From NCBI GenBank assembly GCA_047967505.1, contig CM106538.1: DNA of 64,000 nucleotides; one strand, given 5' to 3'. The notes beneath the pieces are model-generated. The model ran no database searches and had not been told where the DNA came from. It saw only the letters and a list, made by a program, of their open reading frames with translations. Below are positions 43,924 to 55,720 of this stretch, piece after piece. The DNA is from Dipteris shenzhenensis. Its lineage: Eukaryota; Polypodiophyta; Polypodiopsida; Gleicheniales. The position numbers and the translations under genes were made by a program. Each line of letters starts with the position of its first letter. Position 1 is the first letter of the stretch.

Positions 43924-44895
43924 ATGGCATCTGATTCTCTTTCATAGATTGTCACTGAAAAGCTTGACAAGAACAACTTCCAGGCATGGAAGTTTAGAAT
44001 GACGAATTTCCTTATGGGAAAAGGCTATTGGGAGTTCATTACAGGAAATGAAGAAGAACCTGTTCTTCCTAATGTTCCCAATCAACAGGAAATGCAGGCA
44101 TTTAAAGGATGGCATCAGAGAGCCAAGAAAGTTATGTACTGGCTGTCTATCAGTATTTCGGACTCCATGATTGTGCATATTCAGGATGCAAGTACGCCAA
44201 AGGAGGCATGGGATACATTGGCAAAAATGTACAGCACAAATACGCAAGCCAGGAAAATGCAACTCAAATAGGAGTTGCACAATGTGCAGAGAGAAAACTT
44301 GAGCATAAATGACTACCACATGAAAGTGAAGAAAATTGCAGATGCACTTGCTTCCATTGGGTTGCCAGTGGAAGATGATGATCTAGTTTCTGTGACCTTG
44401 AATGGTCTAGGAAAGGATTATGCACAGTTCCGGACATCCATTGCCATCCGTGAAAAATTTCTTGATTTTGAAGAGTTGTTTGCTCTTCTAATTTCTGAAG
44501 AGCAGAGAAATGGGGGTGCATCTTCTTAAACAGGAACTTCAAAAGAAACTGTCTTCTACTCAAATGCTGGCAGAGGTAGAGGCAGAGGTAGAGGCAGAGG
44601 TAGAGGAGGCCAATCTGCAGGCCATGGTAGAAATCAGAATATGCAACAATCTCAAGAAAACCAGTCCTATGCAGGAGGACGTGGTAACTCTAGAGGCAGG
44701 GGGAGCCAAAGAGGCCGTGGTGGATGGCAGAGAGGCCAAAATGCAAACAGCAATGTTGAATGCTACTATTGTGGCAAAATGGGTCATATGGCTAAGGATT
44801 GCTATAAAAAGGAGAATGACATTATGAATGGAAAATTGCAGCAAGGCAATTATGCATCTTCTAGTAGGCAGGGTGATGATAGAAATGAGCATCTA
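43924..44895 (+). pseudogene. Copia 3 gag
   Basis: It starts MASDSLS at the ATG at 43924. Codon 8 is TAG (43945-43947), where copia 2 has CAG. A second TAG at 44269-44271 again replaces CAG, and a TAA lies near 44527. Otherwise the UBN2-type gag domain (WKFRMTNFLMGKGYWEF, KEAWDTLAKMY) is collinear with copia 1. The RG-rich linker is expanded by a 12-bp GAGGCAGAGGTA repeat. The zinc knuckle CYYCGKMGHMAKDCYKK is intact. Confidence 0.92.
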
Positions 44896-47800
44896 TTTAT
44901 TGTGCAACATATGACCAATTCTGTGACAAGTGTAGAAGAACGAAATTATGTGTGGTATGTTGACTCAAGTGCGTCAAACCACATGACAGGTCATGCAGAA
45001 TGGATGCAAGATGCAAGGAAAATGGAAAATCCAAGATTTGTGGAGACTGGTGATGATACTGCACATCCTATTGTGCAGATTGGCAAAATTCCTTTGTCTA
45101 TGCAGGATGGGAAAAAAAATACCTGTCCGATGTATTTCATGTCCCGAACATCACCAAGAACCTAGTTTCTGTTGGTCAAATGGTTGAGCAGGGCTTGCAG
45201 GTTAGATTTAATCCTCATGGATGCTTTGTTGAGGATATGAAAAATAATGGTCGCTCGATAGCAAAAGGAAAGAAGAAGGGCAGGATGTTTACGTTGGATG
45301 CGGACATGCCTGAATTGAGTGCAGGAATGTTTGCACATGGGACCGGTGTAGTTGCAGATATTGATATCTGGCACAAACGCATTGGTCATGTTAATATACA
45401 GCGACTTAAATCAATGCAAGCCCAAAATATTGTTGCAGGATTGCCTAAATTCAAGGTTGCAAAAATGCACAAGGTTTGTGAAGCCTGTCAATTTGGGAAA
45501 CAGGCAAGGAAACCTTTTCCTAGGCATGTTCAAGAGAGTAAAAAGCCATTGGAATTAATCCACTCTGATGTGTGGACTACTAAAGCTGCATCTATTAAAG
45601 GGTGTCACTATTTTGTCACATTTATTGATGACTTCAGTAGAAAACTTTGGGTGTATTTTATGAAAAAGAAAAGTGAAGTGTTTGGGCACTTCAAAGCTTT
45701 CAAAGCTATGGTTGAAAAAGAAACAGGCCTGCAAATAAAATGCCTAAGGTCAGATGGAGGGGGAGAGTACCTCTCAAATGAGTTTGCAAGGTTCTTGCAG
45801 GAGCATGGTATAAAGCAGCAATATTCATGTAGTCATACCCCACAGCAAAATGGAATTGTAGAAAGGAAAAACAGGCATATTGGAGAGGTATCTTGGGCTA
45901 TGCTAAATGAAAAAGATCTACCAGATTATTATTGGGCTGAAGCAATTGCTACAGCAGTTTATATAATGAACAGGACTCCACTGCAGCAATACATGGCATG
46001 ACGCCAGAGGAGATGTATACTGGTAGGAAACCAGATATTTCTCATTTGAAAATTTTTGGTTGCATTGCCTATGTCCATGTGCCAGATGAGTTGAGGTCCA
46101 AGTTGGATCCAAAGGCTGAGAAGTGCGTCTTTATTGGTTATTCTCTGCAGCAGAAAGGGTATAGATGCTATAACCCTTCTACACGGAAGTTCACAGTGAG
46201 CAGAGATGATGTTTTTGATGAGATGAGTAGCTGGTATAAACCAGTAAATGTAATGATTGATGTAGATGCACAAAATGGTAATGCTGCACAAAATTCATAG
46301 CAGCAATCACAAAATATTAGTGGACCTGGAGTGTCCTCTAGCAGTGGTTCACATACTTCGCCATGGACAGGCAGATTGAGATCAAGAGAATCTCCTCAAA
46401 GCAATGCAGAGAGTGGTATGCAGGTATCACGAAAAGGAAAAGAGAAGGTAGATCAGTCCATGTTTGATGTGAAAGCAGGTCACTCTTATGTGGATGGTGA
46501 ATCCAGTGGCTCAGAACAGAGCATTGATGATGAGTTGGGTATTCCTTCTGTTGTTACACCTAGAGTAAGGAAGACCAGGGATGTTTTGAGAGCACCTGGA
46601 AGTGAGCCTATTTTGCGCAGGTCTACCAGGGTTAGGTATCCTGTGGATAGGCTGAAATATGATGGATTTATAGCCATTCACTATGCCTATATGGTCAAAG
46701 TGATACAGGAACCAGAACCCACTTCTTTTCAGCAAGCCATGGGAAATGAAAAATGGGAGAAAGCCATGGATGAAGAAATGGATGCCTTGGATGCAAATGC
46801 TACATGGGAATTGGTGCCTTTGCCTAAAGACAAGAATGAAATTGGCTGTAAGTGGGTTTATAAGATCAAGCACAATGCAGATGGTTCTGTGAATAGATAC
46901 AAGGCAAGATTAGTTGTCAAGGGGTATGCATAGACATATGGCATTGATTATGAAGAAACTTTCAGTCCGGTTGCAAGGATGGCAACCGTAAGAGCAGCCA
47001 TTGCTATGGCTGCATCAAAGGGATGGTCTTTACATCAGATGGATGTAAAGAATGCCTTCTTGCATGGTGATTTGCAAGAAGAGGTTTTTATGGAGCAGCC
47101 AGCAGGTTATGTTCATGCTATTCATCCTGAGTTTGTTTGCAGGTTGAAGAAAGCCTTGTATGGCTTGAAGCAAGCACCTAGAGCATGGTCTGACAAGATA
47201 GGATAGTATCTTGTCACTATTGGCTTTCAGATTTCCAAGGCAGATTTCTCACTCTATGTGAGAAAAACAGAGAAAGGGATTATGCTGCTGGTCATTTATG
47301 TTGATGATTTGATCATCACAGGTGATAGTGATGAAGATATCCTTCATGTGAAAATGCTATTAAAGCAGAAGTTTGAGATGAAGGATTTGGGAGAGCTGCA
47401 TTATTTCTTGGGCATTGAGGTGATTAGATCACCAAGTGGGATGCAGAGGCAGTATGGATTGGACATGCTGTCCAAATATGGGATGATAGGCTGTAAGCCT
47501 ATTTCAGTTCCTTTGGAGCAGAATGTGAAGCTGAGCACAGATGCAGGTGAGCTTTTGGAAGACCCTACTATGTACAGACGCATAGTAGGAAGTTTGATTT
47601 ATATGACCATTACCACGCCAGATCTAAGCTATGCTAATGGATTGGTAAGTCAGTTTATGCAGGCTCCAAGGAAACCGCATTTGGATGCGGTTAGACGCAT
47701 ACTCAGGTATGTGAAGTCCACATTGCAGTATGGACTATTTTATGAGGCTGGGGTTCAGATACAGTTGCATGGATACACTGATGCTGATTGGGATGGTAGT

Positions 47801-48235
47801 ATTTCTTATAGATGATCTACCAGTGGATATGTGTTCTCTTTTGGGAGTGCTGCAGTCACTTGGAGCAGCAAGAAACAGCCTACAGTTGCCTTGTCGAGCA
47901 CAGAGGCTGAGTACAGGGGTGCAGTAATGGCTGCATGTGAGGTAGCTTGGTTGCATAAGCTACTTTATGATATGCATCAGTCTACAGATGGGCCAGTTGT
48001 CATTTATTGTGACAACATGAGTAGTATACACTTGGCAAAGAACCCAGTCTTTCATGCTAGAACAAAGCACATTGAGGTGCATTATCACGATGTGCGGGAG
48101 AAAGTGTTACTAGGTCTTATTGATCTAGTTTATGTCAGCACAGAGGATCAGGTAGCTGACATATTCACGAAAGCATTGGGCACAGAGAAGCTGCGCAAGT
48201 TCAAAGACCTGCTTGGTGTGCAGGAATTGGGATTG
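44896..48235 (+). pseudogene. Copia 3 protease-integrase-RT-RNase H
   Basis: Protease: VDSSASNH (DSGA changed to DSSA). Integrase: WHKRIGHVN, CEACQFGKQ, then catalytic HSDVW, SDGGGEY and [51 protein letters not shown]. RNase H: TDADW, SSTEAEY, YCDNMSSIH and the ADIFTKALG end. Frameshifts lie near 45115 and 45985. Stops are TAG at 46298-46300, 46931-46933 and 47204-47206 and TGA at 47813-47815. In each case the sister elements have CAG or CGA. All domain signatures survive, so decay is recent compared with the gypsy remnants. Confidence 0.93.
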
Positions 48236-48249
48236 AGCTCGAGGGGGAG

Positions 48250-48602
48250 TGTTGAGATATCGAGCTCCACTCACGATATGCCAGGGTGACTGTTGTGCAT
48301 TTATGTCACCGACTTGTTAGCTGGAGATGCGGTTGGTACACCGCCCACGAATAATAACTGGATGACAGCTATCCTTATCTACTCTAGTTTGTGGCTCAGT
48401 TAGTATGCCACCTTAGTTAGTTGAGTTTGGTTTGAGACCCACATATACGGTTCTTCTATTTTCTTTGTACTAGAGTTCTTTTGGTTTTCACAACTAAGAA
48501 GAGGAAAACTGTTTTCAGCCTCCACCTTTGTGTGTATTCCCCCATTGTGCATGTGAGAAAGCCGCAAGTGAGACTCCTTCCCTCTCTCCCACTATCTTCA
48601 CA
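48250..48602 (+). repeat. 3' LTR of copia 3
   Basis: 353 bp, same termini as the 5' LTR, preceded by the purine tract GAGGGGGAG. Differences from the 5' LTR are scattered substitutions only. Confidence 0.95.
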
Positions 48603-49207
48603 TTAGTTTGCCTATTAAATCCCACAAATAAGCATATAGTTAGACACATCACATGCACTCACATGATTTTGCATAGGCACATAATAGATTGCATCAAAAA
48701 TAATATCACACACTTTCATTCCATACTCTCAAAGCATGCAATGAACTCACAAGCAGGACAAGAAGCTATGCCAAAACTCAAGATGAATTGGCAAAAGAGT
48801 CTGCAGCCTCTGCAACGAGACCCAAGCCAAACATTACAGTGTCTCCTATATGCAAAAATATCAGACTTGCATACTAATTATCTACAAGCTCAATGATACA
48901 GGTGCAATCGCATCCAACATGTATGCAAGATAGCAAGAAATGCTAGCCTCAATAATGAGACCCCCGTCAAACCTCTTCCCAAGAAGATTCGATGGCAGAG
49001 TCCGCAACCTTAGTAACGAGATCCCCTCTGAAATTCACAGCCATCTACCCCTCCTTAAGAGGAGATAAGCTTCTTGACTACAGACCACAAATTATATGGT
49101 GCAAAAGCATTACAGTAGGAACGACTGGATTATGCACATGGCATCCCAGCTCTAAAATCAAAATAAGCCATAACCCGAGGATGGGTAATAAAATGGATCC
49201 GGGAGTA
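48603..49207 (+). other. Gypsy 2 3' region replacing the extra ORF
   Basis: Begins with the spacer known from 33060-33180 of gypsy 1. Then come about 350 bp not present in gypsy 1. The sequence rejoins gypsy 1 near 36827 (ATTATATGGTGC, then AATAAGCCATAACCCGAGGA). The ORF at 33260-36844 is missing. The same arrangement appears inverted at 58646-59270 in gypsy E. Confidence 0.85.
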
Positions 49208-50459
49208 TGTTGACTCTGTGCCAACATGAACTTATGTAGAAAGATAATGTGTTACAACTTTGTGTTACAACTTCTACATGTAGAAAGAGAATGTGTTAAA
49301 ACTTTGTGTTACAATTTCTACATGTAGAAAGAGAATGTGTTACAACTTCTACATACGACTTCTACATGTAGAAAGAGAATGTGTTACAACTTTGTGTTAC
49401 AACTTCTACATACGACTTCTACATGTAGAAATTGAATGTGTTACAGCTTTGTGTTACAACTTCTACATACGACTTCTACATGTAGAAAGAGAATGTGTTA
49501 CAACTTTGTGTTACAATTCCTACATGCGGAGAGAGAAGCTCTCCAACTTGTATAAATACCCCATGAAGCCCACACTCTTTGCGGCATTGTGTTGAGTCTA
49601 CTTTGGTATTCCAAGCATTTGTCTCAAGTGTCCATGCTTCCTTGCACTCCACGTCCAAAAGCATATCCTAACCTTGCAACTCCTCCTCCCCTCTCCTCTA
49701 ACCTTGCAACCCACCTTCTCCCTCTCCTCCTCCCTCCTCCTCCTTCCTCCTCCTCCTCCCTCCTCCTCCTCCTCCTCTCTCATCCTCCTCCCTCCTCCTC
49801 CTCCCTCCTCTCTCTTCTTTCCCCCATGCTCTTACACCTTCTTCCTCTCCCACTCCTATGCTCCCCCTAAACCCTTTGTTCCTCAACCCTTAAAACTCCA
49901 TGATCTATGAGGGAGATGAGTTCTCCACCATGTACTCTACCCTGAACCTTGGATCCTCCTTCTAACCCTAGAATCTCCTTCTAAACTCTGCAACTCCTTC
50001 TAAACCTTGGAACTCCTTCTACACCGTGCAACTCCTTCTAAACCTTGGAAGCTCCTTCTAAACCTTGGAACTCCTTCTAAACCCTGCAACTCCTTCTAAA
50101 CCTTGGAACTCCTTCTAACCCTAAAACCTCCTTCTAAACCTTGGATCCTCCTTCTAAACCCTGGAACCTCTTCTAAACCCTGGAACCTCCTCCTAACCCT
50201 TAAACTCCTCCTAAACCCTACAACCCCCACTGAAGGTGAAAGCCTTCATTACCTCAACCATGATGATTCATGTTCCCTTTACACATGCATGCACTATGTC
50301 TGCTTACCATACTTAAGCCTATGTTTCTCACCGGAACACGACTCAAGGTCCTAAGCTACATGTATACTACAATCAACAACCCCAATATATCTGTAGGTGA
50401 CAAAAAGCCTCGGAACCCTGCATACTGAGAAAACCCAGCTCTTCCTACGAAAGCAGTAG
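49208..50459 (+). repeat. 3' LTR of gypsy 2
   Basis: Starts TGTTGACTCTGTGCC. The U3 minisatellite is built of TTCTACATGTAGAAAGAGAA and TGTGTTACAACT units, unlike gypsy 1. TATAAATA is at 49551-49558, the CTCCTC tract at 49680-49810 and the 20-bp repeats at 49945-50215. It stops at CGAAAGCAGTAG, about 12 bp short of the family end GGAAAGAGCCAACA. Confidence 0.92.
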
Positions 50460-50732
50460 ACCTCTACCGTGGTATTTGCCATGTCTCTGTGTTTAAAATT
50501 CAAGCATTAATTATTTGATAAACCATAATAATTTTCCTCTTCCAAAAGCCTCGATCGTGGTATTCTATGTTTAAAATTGAAGTATTGATTACTTGATAAA
50601 CCGTGATAATTTGCCACTCCAAAAACCTCGATCATGGTATTTACTATGTTTAAAATTCAAGCATTCCAAATACCTTGATCAAGGTAATTGCTATGCCTCC
50701 ATGTTTAAAATTTAAAAAGCTTCATGCACTCA
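50460..50732. repeat. Degenerate ~50-90-bp tandem repeat
   Basis: Units beginning CCTCGATCGTGGTATT and containing ATGTTTAAAATTCAAGCATT start near 50460, 50548, 50625 and 50678. They shorten toward the right. No coding potential. Confidence 0.75.
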
Positions 50733-51197
50733 AATCGCATTTGATGGCCAGCCTTATATAGGATCATAAATCTCATTTGATGGCCAGCCTTATATAGGCA
50801 TTCTGTAAGTCATATCTTGGGTGTGGAATATATGAGGCTCTTCCATGACATGGAAATGTGATGTGGCATGATGAGTTGGCATTCATGAGGTGGTAGATTG
50901 ACATGGCAAACTGAGGTGGAGGGATTGGTGATGTGGGAATGTTGACGAGGTACTCCAAGGTGGCAAGGTGTGATGATGTGGCTCTAAGAGTTCCTATGAT
51001 GTGGAATGGTGAGGTGGCACATGTGGCAGCATGTGTGGAAATCTAAGGGGACATGGCAACGAGTGATGTCACATCTCCTTGATGTGGCACCATGCGGTCT
51101 AACTACGTGGCATGCTGACAAGGCAAAAATAGATGACTCAGCCTTCCACATGGGCAGCATGCACACCCCAAAGGCTTGATGCTCCTAACCTACCTCA
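50733..51197. other. Direct repeat and GATGTGGC-rich stretch
   Basis: CATTTGATGGCCAGCCTTAT occurs twice, 50740-50763 and 50773-50795, as a 34-bp direct repeat. The next 350 bp contain many GATGTGGC/GAGGTGGCA words. No gene is visible. With the hairpin and TATA-like site downstream it could be the U3 of an unrecognised LTR (speculative). Confidence 0.5.
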
Positions 51198-51241
51198 CCA
51201 AGCCTAATACCAAGCCTACCTTGCCTTGGTATTAGGCTTGG
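51198..51241. repeat. Perfect 17-bp inverted repeat (hairpin)
   Basis: CCAAGCCTAATACCAAG (51198-51214) is followed by a 10-bp loop and its exact reverse complement (51225-51241). A few bases on, CCCCCATAAAAGGGGG (51254-51269) is another small inverted repeat enclosing a TATA-like ATAAAA. Confidence 0.9.
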
Positions 51242-51269
51242 GTGACCCTTTTTCCCCCATAAAAGGGGG

Positions 51270-52542
51270 ATTTCACTTGTGGAGGCCATAATGTACCCTT
51301 CCCTTACTCAAATTTAACCAAAATTTTTCCCTCTTATTCATCACATGGAGGACTAAAATATTGACATTTTTGAAATGTTTGGTCATGGTCATGTTTAAAA
51401 ATTACTAGATTTAATTTTTAATATTCTTTGTTGATCCTCTAAAAAGTAAAAGTAAATATTAAACTTCATTCTCCCTAAATCTAACTGTTGGATTTGAGAT
51501 TTGATGATTGAACCCAAAGACTTCAAAGACTAGATCCATAGGGAAGTAGGTGAGATTTGCATTTTTGTGTGTTAAAAAGCTTGTTTTCCACCTCTTAAGG
51601 ATTGGAAAGTGAACAAAAAGTGGACACCCTTAGCTTGCTACCACCCTCCTTTCCTTAAACCCATCCTTGCCATCCATGTGATGAGGCCCTAACTAAGTCT
51701 AACTTATGGTAATAAGCTGATCAACCTAACCAAGCTAGCCCAAGTAGAATGGCTCACCATTGTCCAAGTGAGTCCACAACTCCAAATGTACTCCTACTAA
51801 ATCACTAATCACTCACACAATTTGAAAGGTTGTAAACCAAGTTTTAAAAAGGTATAATGACACCAAGCTATGGCCAAAGCTCATGGTTGTAGGATCTTCA
51901 CTGAGTTGCTTTGTACTCACATATGCATCATGACACAAGGTACAAGATTTCATGAGATAAGCAAGTCAAATTCTTTATCCTTAAGTAGGGAAGTGGCACT
52001 ACTATAGCAATGGTACATACATGTAAGCTAAATAAAAATTGATTAAATCTATGGGATTTGTCTCAGGCATCCCCCATGTAACAAATGTAATACGTATAGA
52101 AAACTAAATATAATAAGTAAATCATAGTCTCTCAATCACAAAGAATCTGTATTTTTTACAATTATCTTTGAGAATGGAATGCCATGCATGATTGAATATT
52201 TTATCCAATAAGAATAACAAATATTGCATCTCTCATTGTCTTCAAATGCTAGCTATGGATTTTTCTTTCAATATCTAATAATCTCATATATTGCTATCTC
52301 ATACTTAGCCCTCTTCCTATCCATCTCCACTTGATCACCTTCTTTTAATTTGGCAATCTTCTTATTTATCTTCCCTTGTTTAAATTCATACCTCTTCCTA
52401 TGGCATTGATCTCTCCATTCATTCCATATTATCATTGTACCTCCCCGTTCTTCTAATTCATCCCATCTATATTCCCTCCTTGATTCTATATTTAGATATA
52501 TCCCTCTATCCTTTCATCATACATACAATGATAATACCACGG
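51270..52542. other. AT-rich stretch without a recognised feature
   Basis: I see no ORF of note, no repeat structure and no element termini. It separates two tail-to-tail gypsy copies (gypsy 2 and E). Confidence 0.5.
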
Positions 52543-53156
52543 CTTCTGCAAGAAGAGTAGGGTATTCTCAGTATGCAGGGTTTCGAGGCTTTTTACCACC
52601 TATAGATATATCAGGGTTGTCGTTTGTAGTATACGTGTAGCTTAGGACCTCGAGTCATATTTCAGTGAGAGACGTAGGCTTAAGTGTGGTAAGAAAACAT
52701 AGTGCATGCATGTGTGAAAGGAATGTGCATCATCATGGTTAAGGCAATGAAGGCTTTCTCCTTCATTGGGGTTGAAGGGTTTAGGAGGAGTTTAAGGGTT
52801 AGCAAGAGGTTCCAGGTTTTAGAAAGAGGTTCCAGGTTCAAGGGTTAGAAGGAGGTTCCAAGGTTTGGAGAGAGGTTCTAGGGTTTAGAAAGAGGTTCTA
52901 GAGTTTAGAAAAGGTTCCAAGGTTAGAAGGAGGATACAAGGTTCAAGGTGGAGTACATGGTGGAGAACTCATCTCCCTCATAGATCATGGAGGTTAAGTA
53001 TTGAGTAACTAAGGGTTTAGGGGGAGTATAGGAGTGGGAGAGGAAGAAGGTGTAAGAGCATGGGGAAAGGACTAGGGAGAGAAGGAGGGAGGAGGAGGAG
53101 GAGGTGGAGGAGGAGGAGGAGGAGATGGGAGGAGGCGGGAGGAGGAGGAGCAGAGG
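52543..53156 (-). repeat. Gypsy E LTR, 3' half
   Basis: Minus strand: GGAGGA/CTCCTC tract, 20-bp CCTTCTAAACC repeats (52790-52950), the TAGGTC...GTATACTACAAACGACAACC block and the GGTATTCTCAGTATG block. The family terminus is degenerate. The other half of the LTR is at 57989-58645. Confidence 0.88.
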
Positions 53157-53883
53157 TGTAAGAAAATAATACAACATCTATGCTCAATAGATAACAGGAT
53201 CTCGTACGCAAGAGAGAAAACAAGATAGTATGGAGAATCAAAAATTTGATTACTGTAGAATTGATACAATAGATGGCGCAGCCTCCCAACCGTGTGCTCC
53301 TGTGAAAGAAGATTCGATGGCATGCCGAAAATAGTAGAAGACATAGGCTGGATGCTAAGGAATCAGGGTTGCTCTAGCCAGTGATAAAATGGGCTTCATG
53401 GGCTTGCTCTTATATAGCCACCAATCGTAGTTGGTTAGGCTCAATTGGGTGACCGACCGAGTCCGGCCAAAACGGTCGACTGAGGGTCGGTCTCGAAATA
53501 GGCCACCAACCATACGATAGAACCGGTGTGCAAAACAGAGCAACTAACCTACGGCCTCCATTCAGAGCCATCCGGGATTATCTGAGGCTCCAAACGGGCC
53601 CCGCAACCCAAGAGTGGGCTGCCTCGAGAAATGCTCCATCTACCCTCAGTGCGGTCAGTCAAGGGACGCATTCCCACGCTTGCATGTAGCCTAGTTGGCA
53701 ATGTGCCAACTCTATCTGAAGCCATCCAGCCATCAAGCCACACATGGCCCCCATCTGGTGTCCAAACCAGGACCTACCGGATAATCGAGCTACTCAAATG
53801 CCTTCTCCTCATATGGGGGGCTTACAAGTAGAGTTAGCTGGTTCTCGCATAGTTACATGAGAGTGGAGCATTGATATCTAACA
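53157..53883 (-). repeat. 3' LTR of copia F
   Basis: 727 bp. A TATATAAG box lies at 53409-53416 on the minus strand. It shows many substitutions compared with the 5' LTR, so this copy is older than copia 3. Confidence 0.92.
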
Positions 53884-53913
53884 CCCCCCCTCAATGTCCA
53901 CCCACAAGTGAAC

Positions 53914-55483
53914 TTACTTTTTTGGCACAATGCCAAGTCGATGAAGATGCCTTTCTAGCAAGTCTCTTCCAAGAGCCTTCGTGAAGATGTCCGCAGCATT
54001 CTCTGTAGTCGGACAGTACACCAAGTCAACCTCTCCATCCATGATGAGCTCACGTACAAAGTGATATTGAATCTCAATGTGTTTTGTGCGAGTGTGGAAC
54101 ATCAGGTTCTTTGCAATCGCCATGCAACTCTGATTGTCACATGATAACTGCGTAGGCTTGTTCTGCACTGCACCCATGTCCCCCAAAATCCTCCTCAACC
54201 ACACTGCCTTGCAAGAAGCAAAGCATGTAGATTTGTACTCAGCCTCAGTAGAAGAAAGAGTAACTGTGGGTTGCTTCTTGCTGACCCATGACACAACTCC
54301 AGATCCAAGTGAGAAACAGTACCCTGTCATTGATCTCTTGCTGTCCATGTCTCCTACCCAATCCGAGTCATAGGAATCCGGTCAAGATGTTGCCCTTGGT
54401 ATAGGTGATGCCATAATCAAGTGTGCCTTTGTTGATGTATTTCAGCACCCGCATCCCTGCCCTCCAATGGTTCTCTCGGGGTTTATTGGAAAACTTGCTT
54501 AGTACACCAGTCACAAAATTGATGTCCGGCCATGTGTTGCACAGGTAAATCAAGCTGCCCACAAGCCTTCTGTACTTCGCTTCATCCACCAGTGGTGATG
54601 AATCCTCATTTGAGAGCTTCGCATCAACCTCCATAGGGGTACCAACTGTCTTGCACTCAGCCATGCCAAATGCCTTTAGTATCTCTCCAACATACTCCAG
54701 CTATGAAATGAAGATGTATTTCGGCTCCTGCCAAACTTCAATCCCCAAACAAAAATGCATCAGTCCGAGGTCTGTCATTTCAAACTCTCTTCCTAGCAAA
54801 TGCTTTGTCTGCGAGATCTTCTCTTCATGGTTCCTTGTTATGACAAGGTCATCCACATAAAGGACCATGATCATACACCTGCCTCCTTCTCTGAAGATAT
54901 ATAAATTTGCATCAAATGGGCTCCTCCTAAACCCATTTTGTAGAAAGTAGGCATCAATTCTCTGGTACCATGCTCGTGGGGCCTGTTTCAGCCCATAAAG
55001 TGCCTTCTTCAGTTTGCAGACTTTACCTTCTGAATTAGGGATCTCAAAACCTGGTGGTTGTTCCACGTATACCTCCTCCTTGAGATCTCCATTTAGAAAG
55101 GCGAATTGCACATCCATGTGAAACACGAGCCAACTTCCCTAGGTAGCTAAAGCCAAAAAACTGCAAATTGTGGTTAGTCGAGCTGTGGGAGCAAAAGTAT
55201 CTTAATAATCAAAACCATGTACCTATGCAAATCCTTTTGCCACAAGCCAAGCCTTGTACTTATCCAACGTGCCATCGGACTTGTACTTGGTCTTGTATAC
55301 CCACTTGGTTCCGATTACCTTGTGTTTTGGTGGTCGATCCACAAGGTCCCAAGTGTTGTTCTTCATTATGGAGCCATACTCCAACTGCATAGCATCCATC
55401 CACCTATCATTGCCCTGTGACTCTTCAAGACACTTAGGTTCATTAGCACGGATCACTTCTATTATCAAAGCATAGTTGACCAA
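53914..55483 (-). pseudogene. Copia F RT-RNase H
   Basis: 55483-55223: the N-terminal RT part with WVYKTKYKSDG. 55126-54701: [38 protein letters not shown] (catalytic YVDD intact). 54664-54368: connection, ending LKYINKGTLDYGI. 54348-53914: RNase H with LSSTEAEY and [10 protein letters not shown], and the typical end [17 protein letters not shown]. Stops and frameshifts separate the segments. Confidence 0.9.
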
Positions 55484-55720
55484 GTGTTCCTACGCCCTTC
55501 TTTGCTCCTCTAATCTCTTGGACCGGTAGTGTTCGGATGGTTCCTCCTCAATGGTTGGAGGTTCTCTACCATCCAAAAGCTTCTTTATCCACTTCAAAAA
55601 TGGCCGTTGCCGTTGTGGTTCTACAGGCTCTTCTTCATCCTCTTTGTCTTGAATCCTCCCAAGCACCATTGGGGGAGTTCGGAGTGCTATTGGTGGCAGT
55701 ATTGGACGGATATCCTGGTC

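Larger units (their letters stand above)
43082..48602 (+). mobile_element. Ty1/copia LTR retrotransposon 3 (complete, decayed)
   Basis: 5,521 bp with 353-bp LTRs at both ends, a perfect initiator-Met-type PBS, gag, protease, integrase, RT and RNase H in copia order, and a purine tract GAGGGGGAG (48241-48249). Target duplication: TTATT (43077-43081) and TTAGT (48603-48607), one change. The undisturbed site is visible in gypsy E (minus strand, 59288-59293, reading CTTAGT). The two LTRs differ at about nine positions by eye. Gag and pol carry at least seven stops and two frameshifts. Confidence 0.96.
38199..50459 (+). mobile_element. Gypsy 2: gag-protease element lacking RT-RNase H-integrase
   Basis: This continues the sequence at 21683-21888. 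Order: C-rich leader, gag (39461), protease, spacer, then directly the integrase tail, a ~0.5-kb 3' region and an LTR (49208-50459). Compared with gypsy 1 it lacks 30054-32788 and about 33180-36826. Copia 3 is inserted at 43082-48602. The 5' LTR lies beyond the gap or is lost. The same two deletions occur in gypsy E, so this was an established non-autonomous form before both copies inserted. Confidence 0.9.

Noticed and set aside
49240-49510. Regular short repeats resembling a CRISPR array
   Set aside because: Units overlap without unique spacers of constant size, lie in an LTR U3 next to a TATA box, and the genome is eukaryotic.
36973-50459. Reading 36973-38193 as the shared LTR of two tandem gypsy elements
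   Set aside because: The CCGAT duplication and the lack of a PBS after 38193 show that this LTR belongs to gypsy 1 only; 38199 onward is interrupted gypsy 2.
50459-52570. CCGTGGTATT next to both the gypsy 2 LTR end and the gypsy E LTR end as a shared target site
   Set aside because: Only 10 bp match, at slightly different distances from degenerate LTR ends. It could be chance or part of an LTR variant.
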